A stretch of DNA of 64,000 bases from Paraburkholderia caballeronis (GTDB lineage Bacteria; Pseudomonadota; Gammaproteobacteria; Burkholderiales; Burkholderiaceae). The translations under genes were made by a program, and so were the position numbers. The stretch is from NCBI RefSeq assembly GCF_900104845.1, contig NZ_FNSR01000001.1, forward strand, positions 1,922,001 through 1,986,000, given 5' to 3'. Shown in pieces: positions 1 to 8,627 of the stretch; positions within the stretch are counted from its first letter, which is position 1; each line of letters starts with the position of its first letter. Under the pieces are notes generated by a model. The model searched no databases. It saw only the letters and a program-made list of their open reading frames with translations, and had not been told where the DNA came from.

Positions 1-548
1 TCATCGGCGAAAACGGCGCGGGCAAGACGACGCTGCTGCGCGCGCTGTATGGCCAGCTCGCGCTCGACGGCGGCTCGATCAAGTGGGCGGAGAACGCGAA
101 CATCGGCTACATGCCGCAGGACACGTACGAAGAGTTTCCGGACGACGTGACGCTGATGGACTGGATCGACCAGTACCGCAAGGAAGGCGACGACGAGCAG
201 TCGGTGCGCGGCACGCTGGGCCGTCTGCTGTTCAACGCGGACGACATCCGCAAGTCGGTGAAGGTGCTGTCGGGCGGCGAGAAGGGCCGCATGATCTGGG
301 GCAAGCTGATGCTCGGCCGCCACAACGTGCTGCTGATGGACGAGCCGACGAACCACATGGACATGGAGTCGATCGAGTCGCTGCAGATCGCGCTGGAGAA
401 GTACGACGGCACGCTGATCTTCGTGTCGCACGACCGCGAGTTCGTGAACGGGCTGGCGAACCGCGTCATCGAAGTCAAAACCGACGGCACGATCAACGAT
501 TACAGCGGGAATTACGAGGACTTCCTGGCGAGCCAGGGGGTGCAGTAA
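1..548 (+). CDS. ybiT: ABC-F family ATPase, C-terminal part (YbiT type), 5' truncated
   Basis: This is the end of an ABC-F protein; the start lies outside the window. The reading frame is open from base 3 and begins inside the second nucleotide-binding domain with a Walker A ([10 protein letters not shown]). It continues with the ABC signature LSGGEKGRM, a Walker B ending in [11 protein letters not shown], and the H-loop FVSHDREF. There are no membrane segments. ABC-F proteins are soluble and act on the ribosome rather than in transport. The C-terminal stretch ([13 protein letters not shown]) resembles E. coli YbiT more than EttA or Uup. That subfamily assignment rests on recalled family features. 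A strong hairpin follows 17 bases after the stop. Confidence 0.9.
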   Translation, partial: IGENGAGKTTLLRALYGQLALDGGSIKWAENANIGYMPQDTYEEFPDDVTLMDWIDQYRKEGDDEQSVRGTLGRLLFNADDIRKSVKVLSGGEKGRMIWGKLMLGRHNVLLMDEPTNHMDMESIESLQIALEKYDGTLIFVSHDREFVNGLANRVIEVKTDGTINDYSGNYEDFLASQGVQ

Positions 549-1040
549 GTCCCCTCCATTGCGTGCCCATTGAGGCGACGGAACGCGTCGCCTCAATGGG
601 CCGCTGTATGCTCGACTCCGAAGTCGACGATCTTTGCCTCATCGATCTGTATCGGCCATGAGGCCGACTGTGACGCACCACGATTAGCCTGGCTCCGGGC
701 CGATCCAGCCGCAACGCAATGACCCGGGCGGCCATCGCCCGCAGTTCCACGATGGCGGTGATCCCACGACAGTTGCGGCGCCGCACGGGTTTGTCCTGCT
801 CCACGGCGATCGAAGCGTGACGATGCGTAGCGCGACTGCCATCTCCATTCAGCCTCCCGAAAGCCCGATCTGACAGGCGCGCGGAGCATTGCAAATGAAT
901 ACGCGCTTCGTGTTGATGGCAATCATGAATACAACAGTATTCCGAAGTGTCGACGCCCATATTTGACTATTCGCAAAATGGGCAGTAGGCGGCAAGCGAC
1001 TATTGACCCTTTCTCACGTTTATCGAGGATGCGGGTCATC
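549..1040. other. 492-bp intergenic region
   Basis: Apart from the hairpin at 565-601 I see no supported gene. Open frames on both strands here have no recognisable domain and no ribosome-binding site. A second weaker inverted repeat (about 957-981) and TTGAC-like hexamers at 963 and 1003 may belong to the promoter of the nitronate monooxygenase gene; these are suggestive only. Confidence 0.4.
565..601 (+). terminator. Strong hairpin downstream of the ABC-F gene
   Basis: Two perfect 16-base arms (565-580 and 586-601) enclose a five-base loop. No T tract follows on either strand, so this is a terminator-like or mRNA-stabilising hairpin rather than a classical intrinsic terminator. Confidence 0.6.
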
Positions 1041-2231
1041 ATGTTTCCATCTCATTCGTTTGCGCCATTGAAGATTCGCGGCCGTACGCTGCTGCCCGTC
1101 GTCCAGGGCGGCATGGGTGTCGGCATATCGGCGCACCGGCTGGCTGGCAGCGTCGCCCGCGAGGGAGCGGTCGGCACGATCGCCAGCATCGACCTGCGCC
1201 ATCATCACGACGATCTGATCGAAATGTGCCGCGCCGATCCGCAGCATGAGACGCTCGAACGCGCGAACCTGATCGCGCTCGCGCGCGAGATCGAAGCCGC
1301 ACGCAAGCTGTCGGGCGGCAACGGGATGATCGCGGTGAACGTGATGAAGGCGGTCCGCGCGCATGCGGACTACGTGCGCGTCGCGTGCGAGAACGGCGCG
1401 GACGCGATCGTGATGGGCGCGGGCCTGCCGCTCGATCTGCCGGATATGACGCAGGGCTTCGACGTTGCGCTGATCCCCATCCTGTCCGACTCGCGCGGCG
1501 TCGCGCTCGTGCTGAAGAAGTGGATCAAGAAGGGCCGCTTGCCGGACGCGATCGTGATCGAGCATCCGGCGCACGCGGGCGGCCACCTGGGCGTCACGAA
1601 CATCGACGACATGGCCGATCCGCGTTTCGAGTTCGACCGCGTGCTCGCGGAACTCGAAGCGGTCTACGCATCGCTGGGGCTGTCGCGCGACGACGTGCCG
1701 CTGATCGTCGCGGGCGGCATCAACAGTCACGAGGCCGTGCGCAGGTGGCTCGGCGCGGGCGCGAACGGCGTGCAGGTCGGCACGCCGTTCGCGGTGACCG
1801 AGGAGGGCGACGCGCATCCGAACTTCAAGCGGGTGCTCGCGGACGCCAAGCCGGAAGACATCGTCGAATTCGTCAGCGTGACCGGGTTGCCCGCGCGCGC
1901 GGTGAGGACGCCGTGGCTCACGCGTTATCTGCGCAACGAGTCGCGTGTGCGCGTGAAGCTCGGTCCGCTGAAGCTGCCTTGCACGACGAAGCTCGAATGT
2001 CTGTCGGTGTGCGGGCTGCGCGACGGCATCGAGAAGTTCGGCCAGTTCTGCATCGATACGCGTCTCGCGGCGGCGCTGCGCGGCGACGTCGCGAACGGGC
2101 TGTTCTTCCGCGGCCGCGAGGCGTTGCCGTTCGGCACCGCGATTCGCAGCGTCCGCGACCTGCTCGAACTGCTGCTGACCGGCGTGGCGCGACCGGCGGT
2201 CGCGCGAAGAGCGGCATTTTCACTCGGTTGA
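1041..2231 (+). CDS. Nitronate monooxygenase (2-nitropropane dioxygenase family)
   Basis: A 396-residue FMN-dependent TIM-barrel enzyme of the nitronate monooxygenase/FabK-like group, which oxidises toxic alkyl nitronates. The N-terminus PLKIRGRTLLPVVQGGMGVG is the typical first strand and glycine loop. The PAHAGGHLGV segment carries the catalytic-histidine and FMN-phosphate region, and IVAGGINS is the later phosphate-binding strand. A C-terminal extension (LECLSVCGLRD onward) is seen in one family branch. The frame is open from 963, but the family N-terminus and a GAGG box at 1025 favour the ATG at 1041; ATG 1029 is possible. The stop overlaps a predicted FNR-like box for ompW. Substrate is not proven by sequence. 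Confidence 0.85.
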   Translation: MFPSHSFAPLKIRGRTLLPVVQGGMGVGISAHRLAGSVAREGAVGTIASIDLRHHHDDLIEMCRADPQHETLERANLIALAREIEAARKLSGGNGMIAVNVMKAVRAHADYVRVACENGADAIVMGAGLPLDLPDMTQGFDVALIPILSDSRGVALVLKKWIKKGRLPDAIVIEHPAHAGGHLGVTNIDDMADPRFEFDRVLAELEAVYASLGLSRDDVPLIVAGGINSHEAVRRWLGAGANGVQVGTPFAVTEEGDAHPNFKRVLADAKPEDIVEFVSVTGLPARAVRTPWLTRYLRNESRVRVKLGPLKLPCTTKLECLSVCGLRDGIEKFGQFCIDTRLAAALRGDVANGLFFRGREALPFGTAIRSVRDLLELLLTGVARPAVARRAAFSLG

Positions 2232-2241
2232 TTGTTGTCAA
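2228..2241 (+). promoter_or_regulatory. FNR/ANR-like box upstream of ompW
   Basis: TTGAT-TGTT-GTCAA matches the FNR consensus TTGAT-N4-ATCAA at nine of ten positions and overlaps the stop codon of the preceding gene. Its centre (2234.5) lies about 41.5 bases before a possible start near 2276, with GACAAT at 2264-2269 as a possible -10 hexamer. This is class II FNR geometry. ompW is FNR-controlled in enteric bacteria; binding here is inferred. Confidence 0.5.
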
Positions 2242-2245
2242 AACT

Positions 2246-2313
2246 GCGAATTCCCCACGCTCTGACAATGCGTGAGCCCTACTGGGCGTACGAAAAAATA
2301 ACGGGGAATTCGC
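2246..2313 (+). promoter_or_regulatory. Long inverted repeat pairing with the ompW ribosome-binding site
   Basis: GCGAATTCCCC (2246-2256) is perfectly complementary to GGGGAATTCGC (2303-2313), which covers the ompW Shine-Dalgarno and ends just before the ATG. Two short hairpins (2257-2260 with 2270-2273, and 2276-2279 with 2284-2287) sit inside. A transcript starting upstream could fold into a three-way junction that hides the start. A transcript starting near 2276 would lack the left arm. Confidence 0.4.
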
Positions 2314-2314
2314 C

Positions 2315-3001
2315 ATGAAACGTCAAATCAAGTCAATCGCGGCAGCCGCCGCGCTCGCGCTCGGCACCGTCGCCTTCACCAGTCTTGCAGCGACGCCGGC
2401 CCGCGCGGCCGACGCGGCGCCCGCTGCGGCGCCTTCGGCCGCCGTGCCGAACGGCGGCATCTACGCCGGCGACTGGCTCGTGCGCCTGCGCGGGATCGGC
2501 ATCATGCCGGACGCGTCGTCGAACGGCACGCTGAAGGCGCTGAACGCCGACGTGAACAATACGATCGTGCCGGAACTGGACTTCACCTACATGGTGATGG
2601 ACAACGTTGGCGTCGAACTGATTCTCGGCACGTCGCGCAACCAGGTCACGTCGAGTCTCGGCCGGCTCGGCGGGGTCGGCGTGCTGCCGCCGACGCTGCT
2701 GCTGCAATATCACTTCAATCACGCCGGCAAGATCCGCCCGTATGTCGGCGCGGGTCTGAACTACACGCTGTTCTACAACAACGGGCTGCAGGCCGGCGGC
2801 CAGCACGTGTCGATCGACAACCATAGCTTCGGTCCGGCGCTGCAGGCGGGCGTCGACATCCAGGTCGCGAAGAACGTGTTCGTGAACGCGGACATCAAGA
2901 AGATCTGGATGCGCACCGGCGCGTCGTTGAACGGCTCGTCGCTCGGCACGCTGTACATCGACCCGCTGATCGTCGGTATCGGCGTCGGTATGAAGTTCTG
3001 A
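2315..3001 (+). CDS. ompW: OmpW family outer-membrane protein
   Basis: A 228-residue precursor of the small eight-stranded beta-barrel family OmpW, located in the outer membrane and thought to pass small hydrophobic compounds. Residues 1-32 form a signal peptide ending in AAT-PARAA. The mature part begins with GIYAGDWLVRLRG and shows alternating aromatic/hydrophobic strands. It contains the family-typical PELDFTYMV, LLLQYHF and RPYVGAGLNYT segments and ends in a terminal Phe (GVGMKF), the BAM signal. The start is set by GGGGA at 2303-2307. A Rho-independent terminator follows 43 bases later. Upstream signals suggest oxygen-responsive control. Confidence 0.92.
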   Translation: MKRQIKSIAAAAALALGTVAFTSLAATPARAADAAPAAAPSAAVPNGGIYAGDWLVRLRGIGIMPDASSNGTLKALNADVNNTIVPELDFTYMVMDNVGVELILGTSRNQVTSSLGRLGGVGVLPPTLLLQYHFNHAGKIRPYVGAGLNYTLFYNNGLQAGGQHVSIDNHSFGPALQAGVDIQVAKNVFVNADIKKIWMRTGASLNGSSLGTLYIDPLIVGIGVGMKF

Positions 3002-3044
3002 TGCGCGCGGTTCGCCCGTGCGCGAACCCGTGCCTCGAAAGCGA

Positions 3045-3073
3045 AAACGCCGGCTTTGTCCGGCGTTTCTTTT
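3045..3073 (+). terminator. Rho-independent terminator after ompW
   Basis: Nine-base perfect arms (3045-3053 and 3060-3068), six-base loop, then CTTTTT. It lies between ompW and the convergent DUF1289 gene. Confidence 0.85.
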
Positions 3074-3108
3074 TGCTCGCGCAAAATTTTCGCGCAAGAG
3101 CGGGCCGG

Positions 3109-3312
3109 TCAGGACGGCTTCTGCCGGAACCGCATCGCGGTGCCTTCGAACTGGATGCGGTCCCATACCGCGCGTTTTTCGTCGTCGGTCATGAACACCC
3201 AGTTCGACACTTCGATCGCGGTGCGGCCGCAGCCTTTGCAGATATCGTCGAACAGCGTCGAACAGACGCCGATGCAGGGGCTGTCGGGAAGGTCGTGCAG
3301 ATTGGAAGCCAT
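3109..3312 (-). CDS. DUF1289 small cysteine-rich protein
   Basis: A 67-residue protein with the DUF1289 signature: DSPCIGVCSTL, then ICKGCGRT, giving four cysteines that could bind metal, followed by EVSNWVFMTDDEKRAVWDRI. Family members are soluble and of unknown function. The frame is open much further upstream, but the family start (MASNLHDLPDSPCIG) fixes ATG at 3312. It is transcribed toward ompW and shares the space with that gene's terminator. It lies 128 bases downstream of pldA on the same strand and may be cotranscribed with it. Confidence 0.85.
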   Translation of the reverse strand: MASNLHDLPDSPCIGVCSTLFDDICKGCGRTAIEVSNWVFMTDDEKRAVWDRIQFEGTAMRFRQKPS

Positions 3313-3440
3313 CGGAAAGCTCGGGGTCGCGGCGCGGCGGAAGGTTCGCGCCCGCCGGCGCTCGCGTATGTCGTAGCGGAAAGTCCCGCTATGGTAGCCG
3401 ATTCGCGCCGCGGGCCTGACGGACGGCCGCGCGGACGCCG

Positions 3441-4811
3441 TCAGCGCGCGATGCTGTAGCCGATCCGCGCGATCCAGTGCTGCCGGCGGTTGTAGTCGAG
3501 GATGTCCTCGCCGTAGCCGTTGAAATAGCCGACCCACAGATAACCGCCCCACGCGCTGCCGAGCAGCCGCGCGAGCGGATAGGTGAGCTGCGCGTCGACG
3601 CTGCCGTACCAGTGTTTCGTGCCCTTGCGCAGCGTCGTCGCGAGTTGCAGGCCGTCCGGGCTGCCGTATTTGACCAGCAGATCCGCATAACCGCGATACG
3701 CGGCGATGTCCGGGTTGTCGTGCTTCGACAGGTAGTAGTAGAGCTTCGGCGATACGGTCAGATGCGTCGACGTCAGGTCGCCGAACTCCCATGTCGGCCG
3801 CACGAACACGATGTTGATCCCGCGCGAGTCGTCGCCGCTTTTGCCGTTCGACTCGTGGCCGACGCCGGCCGCGATGCCCATCCGCGAGTACCACGAACTG
3901 GCCCAGCCGGTGTCCGCGAGGTAGTAGAACAGTTGCGGCTCGTAGCTGGTGTCGCGGAACGGCGCGGACGTCGCGCTCAGATCCCAGATCGACGTCTGCG
4001 TGTACGCGAAATACAGGTTGTCGACGAAACGCTTCGAACGCAGGTCGTCGGGCATCAGGATCCGGTATTTGAAGCTCAACTGGAAACGCGCGCTGGTGTC
4101 GCCGTTCTTGCCGGCCGCGACGTAGATCGGCTCGTAGAACGACAGCCGGTCGAGCGCGTTGCGGCTCGTCGTCGAAAGCGTGTCGGCCGGCGTCGCGATC
4201 GCACCGACCGTCGCGGCCGGTGCGGCGCCCGTGCTCGTTGTGGTCTGCGTGGACGTCGTCGTCTCGCTTTGAGCCTGTTCGGCGGCGATCACCGCCAACT
4301 GGTCCGGCCCGCGGTTCAGCACGACGAGCGACGGCGACGCGTCGAATCCCACCGTGTCGACGCGCACCGCGCCGCGCGCGGCGGCCGGCCACGGCGCGCG
4401 AAAACGCACCTTGCGGTACTGGCCCGGTTCGAGCGTCAGCGTGTCCGGCACCCCGGGCTCGCGGCGCAGTTCGAGCGGCGCGGGCGGCTGGTCGCCGTTC
4501 GTCAGCGTCACGCGCAGCGTCGGCGGGACCGTCGCGTGCAGCGGCGCGGCGTCGTCGGCGGAATAGAGCAGCGTCAGTTCGAGCGGCTCGGACGCGGCGG
4601 CCTCGCGCGGCGGTTGCAGCAGCGCGACGGCCGCGTGGGCGGCGAGCGGGCCGCAGGCGCAGACGGCGGCGATGAGCGCGGCCACGGCGTGCGATGCGGG
4701 CCGCCGCAGCGGCGCTGCCAACGGCCCGCTCGGCGTGAACGGGAAGGCGGGCTTCAGCGCGCGGCGTCGGACAGGCGGCCGCGTATCGACATCGGCATCG
4801 GCGTTCTTCAT
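3441..4811 (-). CDS. pldA: Outer-membrane phospholipase A1 (PldA) with N-terminal extension
   Basis: A 456-residue outer-membrane phospholipase A, which hydrolyses phospholipids that reach the outer leaflet. The catalytic pair is in GHESNGKSG: H319 and S321 (equivalent to E. coli His142/Ser144), with the calcium-site region after it. The C-terminal barrel ends in GYSIAR. A signal-type hydrophobic stretch lies near residues 40-60. Residues about 62-190 form an extra beta-rich, Ig-like region (LRVTLTNGDQ, LEPGQYRKVRF) absent from the 289-residue E. coli enzyme. ATG at 4811 follows a weak GGGA. The annotated frame could extend to 4937, but the charged leader there argues against it. It is divergent from potF. 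Confidence 0.88.
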   Translation of the reverse strand: MKNADADVDTRPPVRRRALKPAFPFTPSGPLAAPLRRPASHAVAALIAAVCACGPLAAHAAVALLQPPREAAASEPLELTLLYSADDAAPLHATVPPTLRVTLTNGDQPPAPLELRREPGVPDTLTLEPGQYRKVRFRAPWPAAARGAVRVDTVGFDASPSLVVLNRGPDQLAVIAAEQAQSETTTSTQTTTSTGAAPAATVGAIATPADTLSTTSRNALDRLSFYEPIYVAAGKNGDTSARFQLSFKYRILMPDDLRSKRFVDNLYFAYTQTSIWDLSATSAPFRDTSYEPQLFYYLADTGWASSWYSRMGIAAGVGHESNGKSGDDSRGINIVFVRPTWEFGDLTSTHLTVSPKLYYYLSKHDNPDIAAYRGYADLLVKYGSPDGLQLATTLRKGTKHWYGSVDAQLTYPLARLLGSAWGGYLWVGYFNGYGEDILDYNRRQHWIARIGYSIAR

Positions 4812-5333
4812 GTTGTCGTCCCGGGCGAAGGCGCGCGAAGTCGCGCGGGCGGCGGCGTCGGGCGCCGCGGCGGATACGTTGACAGACGGCTTTGTATCAT
4901 GCCTCGTCGTCTCAGGCAGCGCGGCGCGACGCGCCATGCGCGGCGGGTGGCCGCGTCACCCGGCGTCCATCCGCGCCGCGCGCGGCCGGACGGACGTTAC
5001 GGAAAGCCCGGGTCTGGAAGCGCAACGCAAAGCGGCGCGCAGCCTCGGGCAATCCGGCCGCAGGGTCCGCTGGCCGAACGGGCTGCCCACGCATATTTTT
5101 GGTGGACACGCGCCGATAACCCGATAAAATTGCGCGCGATTTACCGTCCGGCCCGGTCCGGCAACGCGCGCGGAGAGGCCTGTCCTGTTTGCGCGACAGC
5201 GCGGGATTTATTTTGTCGCGTGCGATGATTGATGGTAGGTTTCGGTTTCTCAAGGGGGCCGCGCGGCGCGCGGCATGACGCGGGTGGACCGCTGGCGCTC
5301 GCCGGCGCGCACAGGGAAAAGGTGGAGAACGGG
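4812..5333. other. Divergent intergenic region pldA/potF
   Basis: This 522-bp stretch separates two divergent genes and should carry both promoters. The one visibly AT-rich patch is at about 5112-5130 (GATAAAAT inside). Open frames here are GC-driven and lack recognisable products. I see no convincing operator. Confidence 0.35.
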
Positions 5334-6434
5334 ATGAAAAGACGGGTGATGGGCCAGCTGGCCGCGCTGGTGCTGTGTGCCGCGCCGTGGGTCGCGTCGG
5401 TCGCGAAGGATACGCAGTTGAACGTCTACAACTGGTCCGACTACATCGCCAAGGACACGATCCCGAACTTCACGAAGCAGAGCGGCATCAAGGTCCGCTA
5501 CGACAACTACGACAGCGACGACACGCTGCAGGCAAAGCTGCTCGCGGGCAATTCCGGTTACGACATCGTCGTGCCGACCAGCAACTACGCGGGCAAGCAG
5601 ATCGCGGCCGGCATCTTCGCGCCGCTCGACAAGTCGAAAATCCCGAACCTGAAATACCTCGATCCGCAACTGATGGCGCTCGTCGCCGGCGCGGACCCGG
5701 GCAACCGCTTCGCGGTGCCGTGGGCGTACGGCACGACCGGCCTCGGCTACAACGTGACGAAGGCGCAGCAGATTCTCGGCAAGGACGTCGCGCTCGACAG
5801 CTGGGACATCCTGTTCAAGCCGGAAAACATCTCGAAGCTGAAGGCGTGCGGCGTGTCCGTGCTCGACGCGCCGGACCAGATGTTCGCGGCCGCGCTGCAC
5901 TACATCGGCAAGGATCCGATGTCCACGAACCCGGACGACTACCGCGCCGCGCTCGCGATGCTGAAGAAGATCCGTCCGTACATCACGCAGTTCAACTCGT
6001 CGGGCTACATCAACGACCTGGTCGGCGGCGACATCTGCTTCGCATACGGCTGGTCGGGCGACGTCGTGATCGCGAAGCACCGCGCGCAGGAAGCGAAGAA
6101 GCCGTACAAGGTCGAGTACTACATCCCGAAGGGCGGCGCGCCGATCTGGTTCGACGTGATGACGATCCCGAAGGACGCGCAGCACAAGGACGCCGCGCAG
6201 GAGTGGATCAACTACATCGAGACGCCGCAGGTCCACGCGGCGATCACGAACGAAGTCTATTACCCGAGCGCGAACGCGGAAGCCCGCAAGTACGTGTCGA
6301 AGGACATCGCGAACGACCCGGCCGTGTATCCGCCGCCCGAGGTCGTGAAGACGCTGTTCCTGCTGAAGCCGCTGCCGCCGGAAGTCCAGCGGCTGCAGAC
6401 GCGGCTGTGGACCGAGTTCAAGTCGGGCCGCTGA
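5334..6434 (+). CDS. potF: Putrescine/polyamine ABC transporter substrate-binding protein
   Basis: A 366-residue periplasmic polyamine-binding protein (PotD/PotF family) that delivers substrate to the PotGHI importer. A signal peptide covers about residues 1-24 (MKRRVMGQLAALVLCAAPW...). The mature start TQLNVYNWSDYI is the hallmark of PotF. Further conserved blocks include FTKQSGIKVRYDNYDS, GYDIVVPTSNY, PWAYGTTGLGYN and FAYGWSGDV. Length equals the family norm. ATG 5334 has GGAG ten bases upstream; a longer in-frame start at 5229 would destroy the signal peptide. A terminator separates it from potG, which usually gives excess binding protein. Confidence 0.93.
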   Translation: MKRRVMGQLAALVLCAAPWVASVAKDTQLNVYNWSDYIAKDTIPNFTKQSGIKVRYDNYDSDDTLQAKLLAGNSGYDIVVPTSNYAGKQIAAGIFAPLDKSKIPNLKYLDPQLMALVAGADPGNRFAVPWAYGTTGLGYNVTKAQQILGKDVALDSWDILFKPENISKLKACGVSVLDAPDQMFAAALHYIGKDPMSTNPDDYRAALAMLKKIRPYITQFNSSGYINDLVGGDICFAYGWSGDVVIAKHRAQEAKKPYKVEYYIPKGGAPIWFDVMTIPKDAQHKDAAQEWINYIETPQVHAAITNEVYYPSANAEARKYVSKDIANDPAVYPPPEVVKTLFLLKPLPPEVQRLQTRLWTEFKSGR

Positions 6435-6468
6435 CGGCGGGCGCCGGCAGCGAAACGCAATACTCCGA

Positions 6469-6493
6469 GCCCCCGGCGATCGCCGGGGGCTTT
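6469..6493 (+). terminator. Terminator between potF and potG
   Basis: Ten-base perfect arms (6469-6478 and 6481-6490) followed by TTTG. The short T run suggests partial termination, consistent with higher potF expression than potGHI. Confidence 0.75.
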
Positions 6494-6537
6494 GTTCGTC
6501 AATCCCCGTAAATCGACATGGCAGGGCCGGGAGAATC

Positions 6538-7698
6538 ATGAGTGACCAGTCGAGCGCGCCGGCCGCACCGGGCGCGCTGCTTTCGGGCAGTGCCGCCGCG
6601 GGCGACGCGGCGGACAACTTCGTGCAGGTGGTCGACGTCGTCAAGCAGTTCGGCGACACGACGGCGGTCAGGAACGTCAGCCTGTCGGTGAAGAAGGGCG
6701 AACTGTTCGCGCTGCTGGGCAGTTCGGGCTGCGGCAAGTCCACGCTGCTGCGGATGCTCGCCGGCCTTGAGTCCGTCACGTCGGGCAAGATACTGATCGA
6801 CGGCGAGGACCTCGCGGCGCTGCCGCCGTATCGCCGGCCGGTCAACATGATGTTCCAGTCGTACGCGCTGTTCCCGCACATGACGGTCGAGTCGAACGTC
6901 GCGTTCGGGCTGCGCCAGGAAGGCGTGAAGAAGGCCGAACTGAAGGAGCGCGTGCAGGGGGCGCTCGAACTCGTGCAGATGGCGCGTTACGCGAAGCGCA
7001 AGCCGCATCAGCTGTCCGGCGGCCAGCAGCAGCGCGTCGCGCTCGCGCGCTCGCTGGTGAAGCGGCCGAAGCTGCTGCTGCTCGACGAGCCGATGTCCGC
7101 GCTCGACAAGCAGATTCGCCAGCGCACGCAGATCGAGCTGGTCAACATCCTCGACAAGGTCGGCGTCACCTGCATCATGGTCACGCACGACCAGGAAGAG
7201 GCGATGACGATGGCCGGCCGCCTCGCGGTGATGAGCGAAGGCCAGATCGTGCAGCTCGGCACGCCGCACGAGGTGTACGAGTATCCGAACAGCCGCTTCT
7301 CGGCCGAGTTCATCGGCTCGGCGAACCTGTTCGACGGCCACGTCGTCGAGGACGAGCCGGACCACGTGTTCGTCGAATCGACCGAACTGCCGGTGCGGCT
7401 CTACGTGAACCACGGGATCACCGGGCCGCTCGGGATGCCGGTCACGATCTCGGTGCGGCCGGAGCGCGTCGCGCTCACGCGCAAGCCGCCCGAAGGCACG
7501 TTCAACTGGGCGCACGGCGTCGTGAAGAACATCGCGTACATGGGCGGTTATTCGCTGTATCACGTGCTGCTCGATTCGGGCAAGACGGTGATCGCGAACA
7601 TGTCGAGCCTCGCGCTGTCCGAGATCGACTCGCCGACGTGGGACGACGAGGTGTACGTGCGCTGGAGCGCGTCGGCCGGCGTGGTGCTGACGTCATGA
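6538..7698 (+). CDS. potG: Polyamine ABC transporter ATP-binding protein
   Basis: A 386-residue importer ATPase that powers polyamine uptake. Walker A is GSSGCGKST (about residues 61-69), the Q-loop is in MMFQSYALFPHM, the signature is LSGGQQQR, Walker B is LLLLDEPMSALD, and the switch histidine is in MVTHDQEEA. The C-terminal TOBE-type domain (ISVRPERVAL) is typical of the PotA/PotG group. It starts 103 bases after potF with GGGAG before the ATG. Its stop overlaps the potH start (ATGA, 7695-7698), indicating translational coupling. Confidence 0.95.
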   Translation: MSDQSSAPAAPGALLSGSAAAGDAADNFVQVVDVVKQFGDTTAVRNVSLSVKKGELFALLGSSGCGKSTLLRMLAGLESVTSGKILIDGEDLAALPPYRRPVNMMFQSYALFPHMTVESNVAFGLRQEGVKKAELKERVQGALELVQMARYAKRKPHQLSGGQQQRVALARSLVKRPKLLLLDEPMSALDKQIRQRTQIELVNILDKVGVTCIMVTHDQEEAMTMAGRLAVMSEGQIVQLGTPHEVYEYPNSRFSAEFIGSANLFDGHVVEDEPDHVFVESTELPVRLYVNHGITGPLGMPVTISVRPERVALTRKPPEGTFNWAHGVVKNIAYMGGYSLYHVLLDSGKTVIANMSSLALSEIDSPTWDDEVYVRWSASAGVVLTS

Positions 7699-8627
7699 AG
7701 GCCGCGCTCACCCGCGTCGCGCAGTGGCCGGTGCGGCGCTTCGGGCTGTCGGGCCGCACGGCCGTGATCGCCGGGCCGTTCGTCTGGCTGCTGCTGTTTT
7801 TCCTCGTGCCGTTCCTGCTCGTCGTGAAGATCAGCTTCGCGGACCAGCAACTCGGCATCCCGCCGTATACGCAGCTCGTCACGTTCGCGGACGGCGTGCT
7901 GCACATCGCGCTCGACCTGTCGCACTACGCGTTCCTGTTCCAGGACAGCCTGTATTTCGCGACCTACGTGAATTCGGTGGTCGTCGCGGCGATCTCGACG
8001 CTGCTGTGCCTCGTGATCGGCTACCCGATGGCGTATTACATCGCGCGTTCGAGCCCCGCGCGGCGCAACCTGCTGATGATGGGCGTGATGCTGCCGTTCT
8101 GGACGTCGTTCCTGATCCGCGTGTACGCGTGGATCGGCATCCTGAAGAACAACGGGCTGCTGAACAACTTCCTGATGTCGATCGGGCTCATTCACGTGCC
8201 GATCGAGCTGTACCGCACGAACACGGCGGTCTACATCGGGATGGTCTATTCGTATCTGCCGTTCCTCGTGATGCCGCTGTACGCGCACCTCGTGAAGATG
8301 GACATGACGCTGCTCGAAGCCGCGTACGACCTCGGCGCGAAGCCGTGGCGCGCGTTCGTCGAGATCACGCTGCCGCTGTCGAAGAACGGGGTCGTCGCGG
8401 GCTGCCTGCTCGTGTTCATTCCGGCGGTCGGCGAGTACGTGATTCCGGAACTGCTCGGCGGCGCGAATACGCTGATGATCGGCCGCGTCATGTGGAACGA
8501 GTTCTTCGACAACGCGGACTGGCCGATGGCGTCGGCGGTCACGTGCGCGATGGTGTTGCTGCTGCTGGTGCCGATGGCGCTGTTCCAGCACTACCAGGCG
8601 AAGGAACTGGAGGGCCGCGGACGATGA
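7695..8627 (+). CDS. potH: Polyamine ABC transporter permease PotH
   Basis: A 310-residue inner-membrane permease with six predicted helices, beginning with AVIAGPFVWLLLFFLVPFLLV. The BPD_transp_1 EAA loop is EAAYDLGAKPWRAFVEITLPLS, where the PotG subunit docks. The TFADGVL...LDLSHYAFLF segment between the first two helices is typical of PotH/PotB. The longer frame from 7638 runs inside potG; the ATGA overlap with the potG stop gives the start. It overlaps potI by the same ATGA arrangement (8624-8627). Confidence 0.94.
   Translation: MKAALTRVAQWPVRRFGLSGRTAVIAGPFVWLLLFFLVPFLLVVKISFADQQLGIPPYTQLVTFADGVLHIALDLSHYAFLFQDSLYFATYVNSVVVAAISTLLCLVIGYPMAYYIARSSPARRNLLMMGVMLPFWTSFLIRVYAWIGILKNNGLLNNFLMSIGLIHVPIELYRTNTAVYIGMVYSYLPFLVMPLYAHLVKMDMTLLEAAYDLGAKPWRAFVEITLPLSKNGVVAGCLLVFIPAVGEYVIPELLGGANTLMIGRVMWNEFFDNADWPMASAVTCAMVLLLLVPMALFQHYQAKELEGRGR

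Noticed and set aside
549..960. Transposase or integrase remnant in the first intergenic region
   Set aside because: Translations on both strands show no recognisable catalytic motif and there are no flanking direct repeats.
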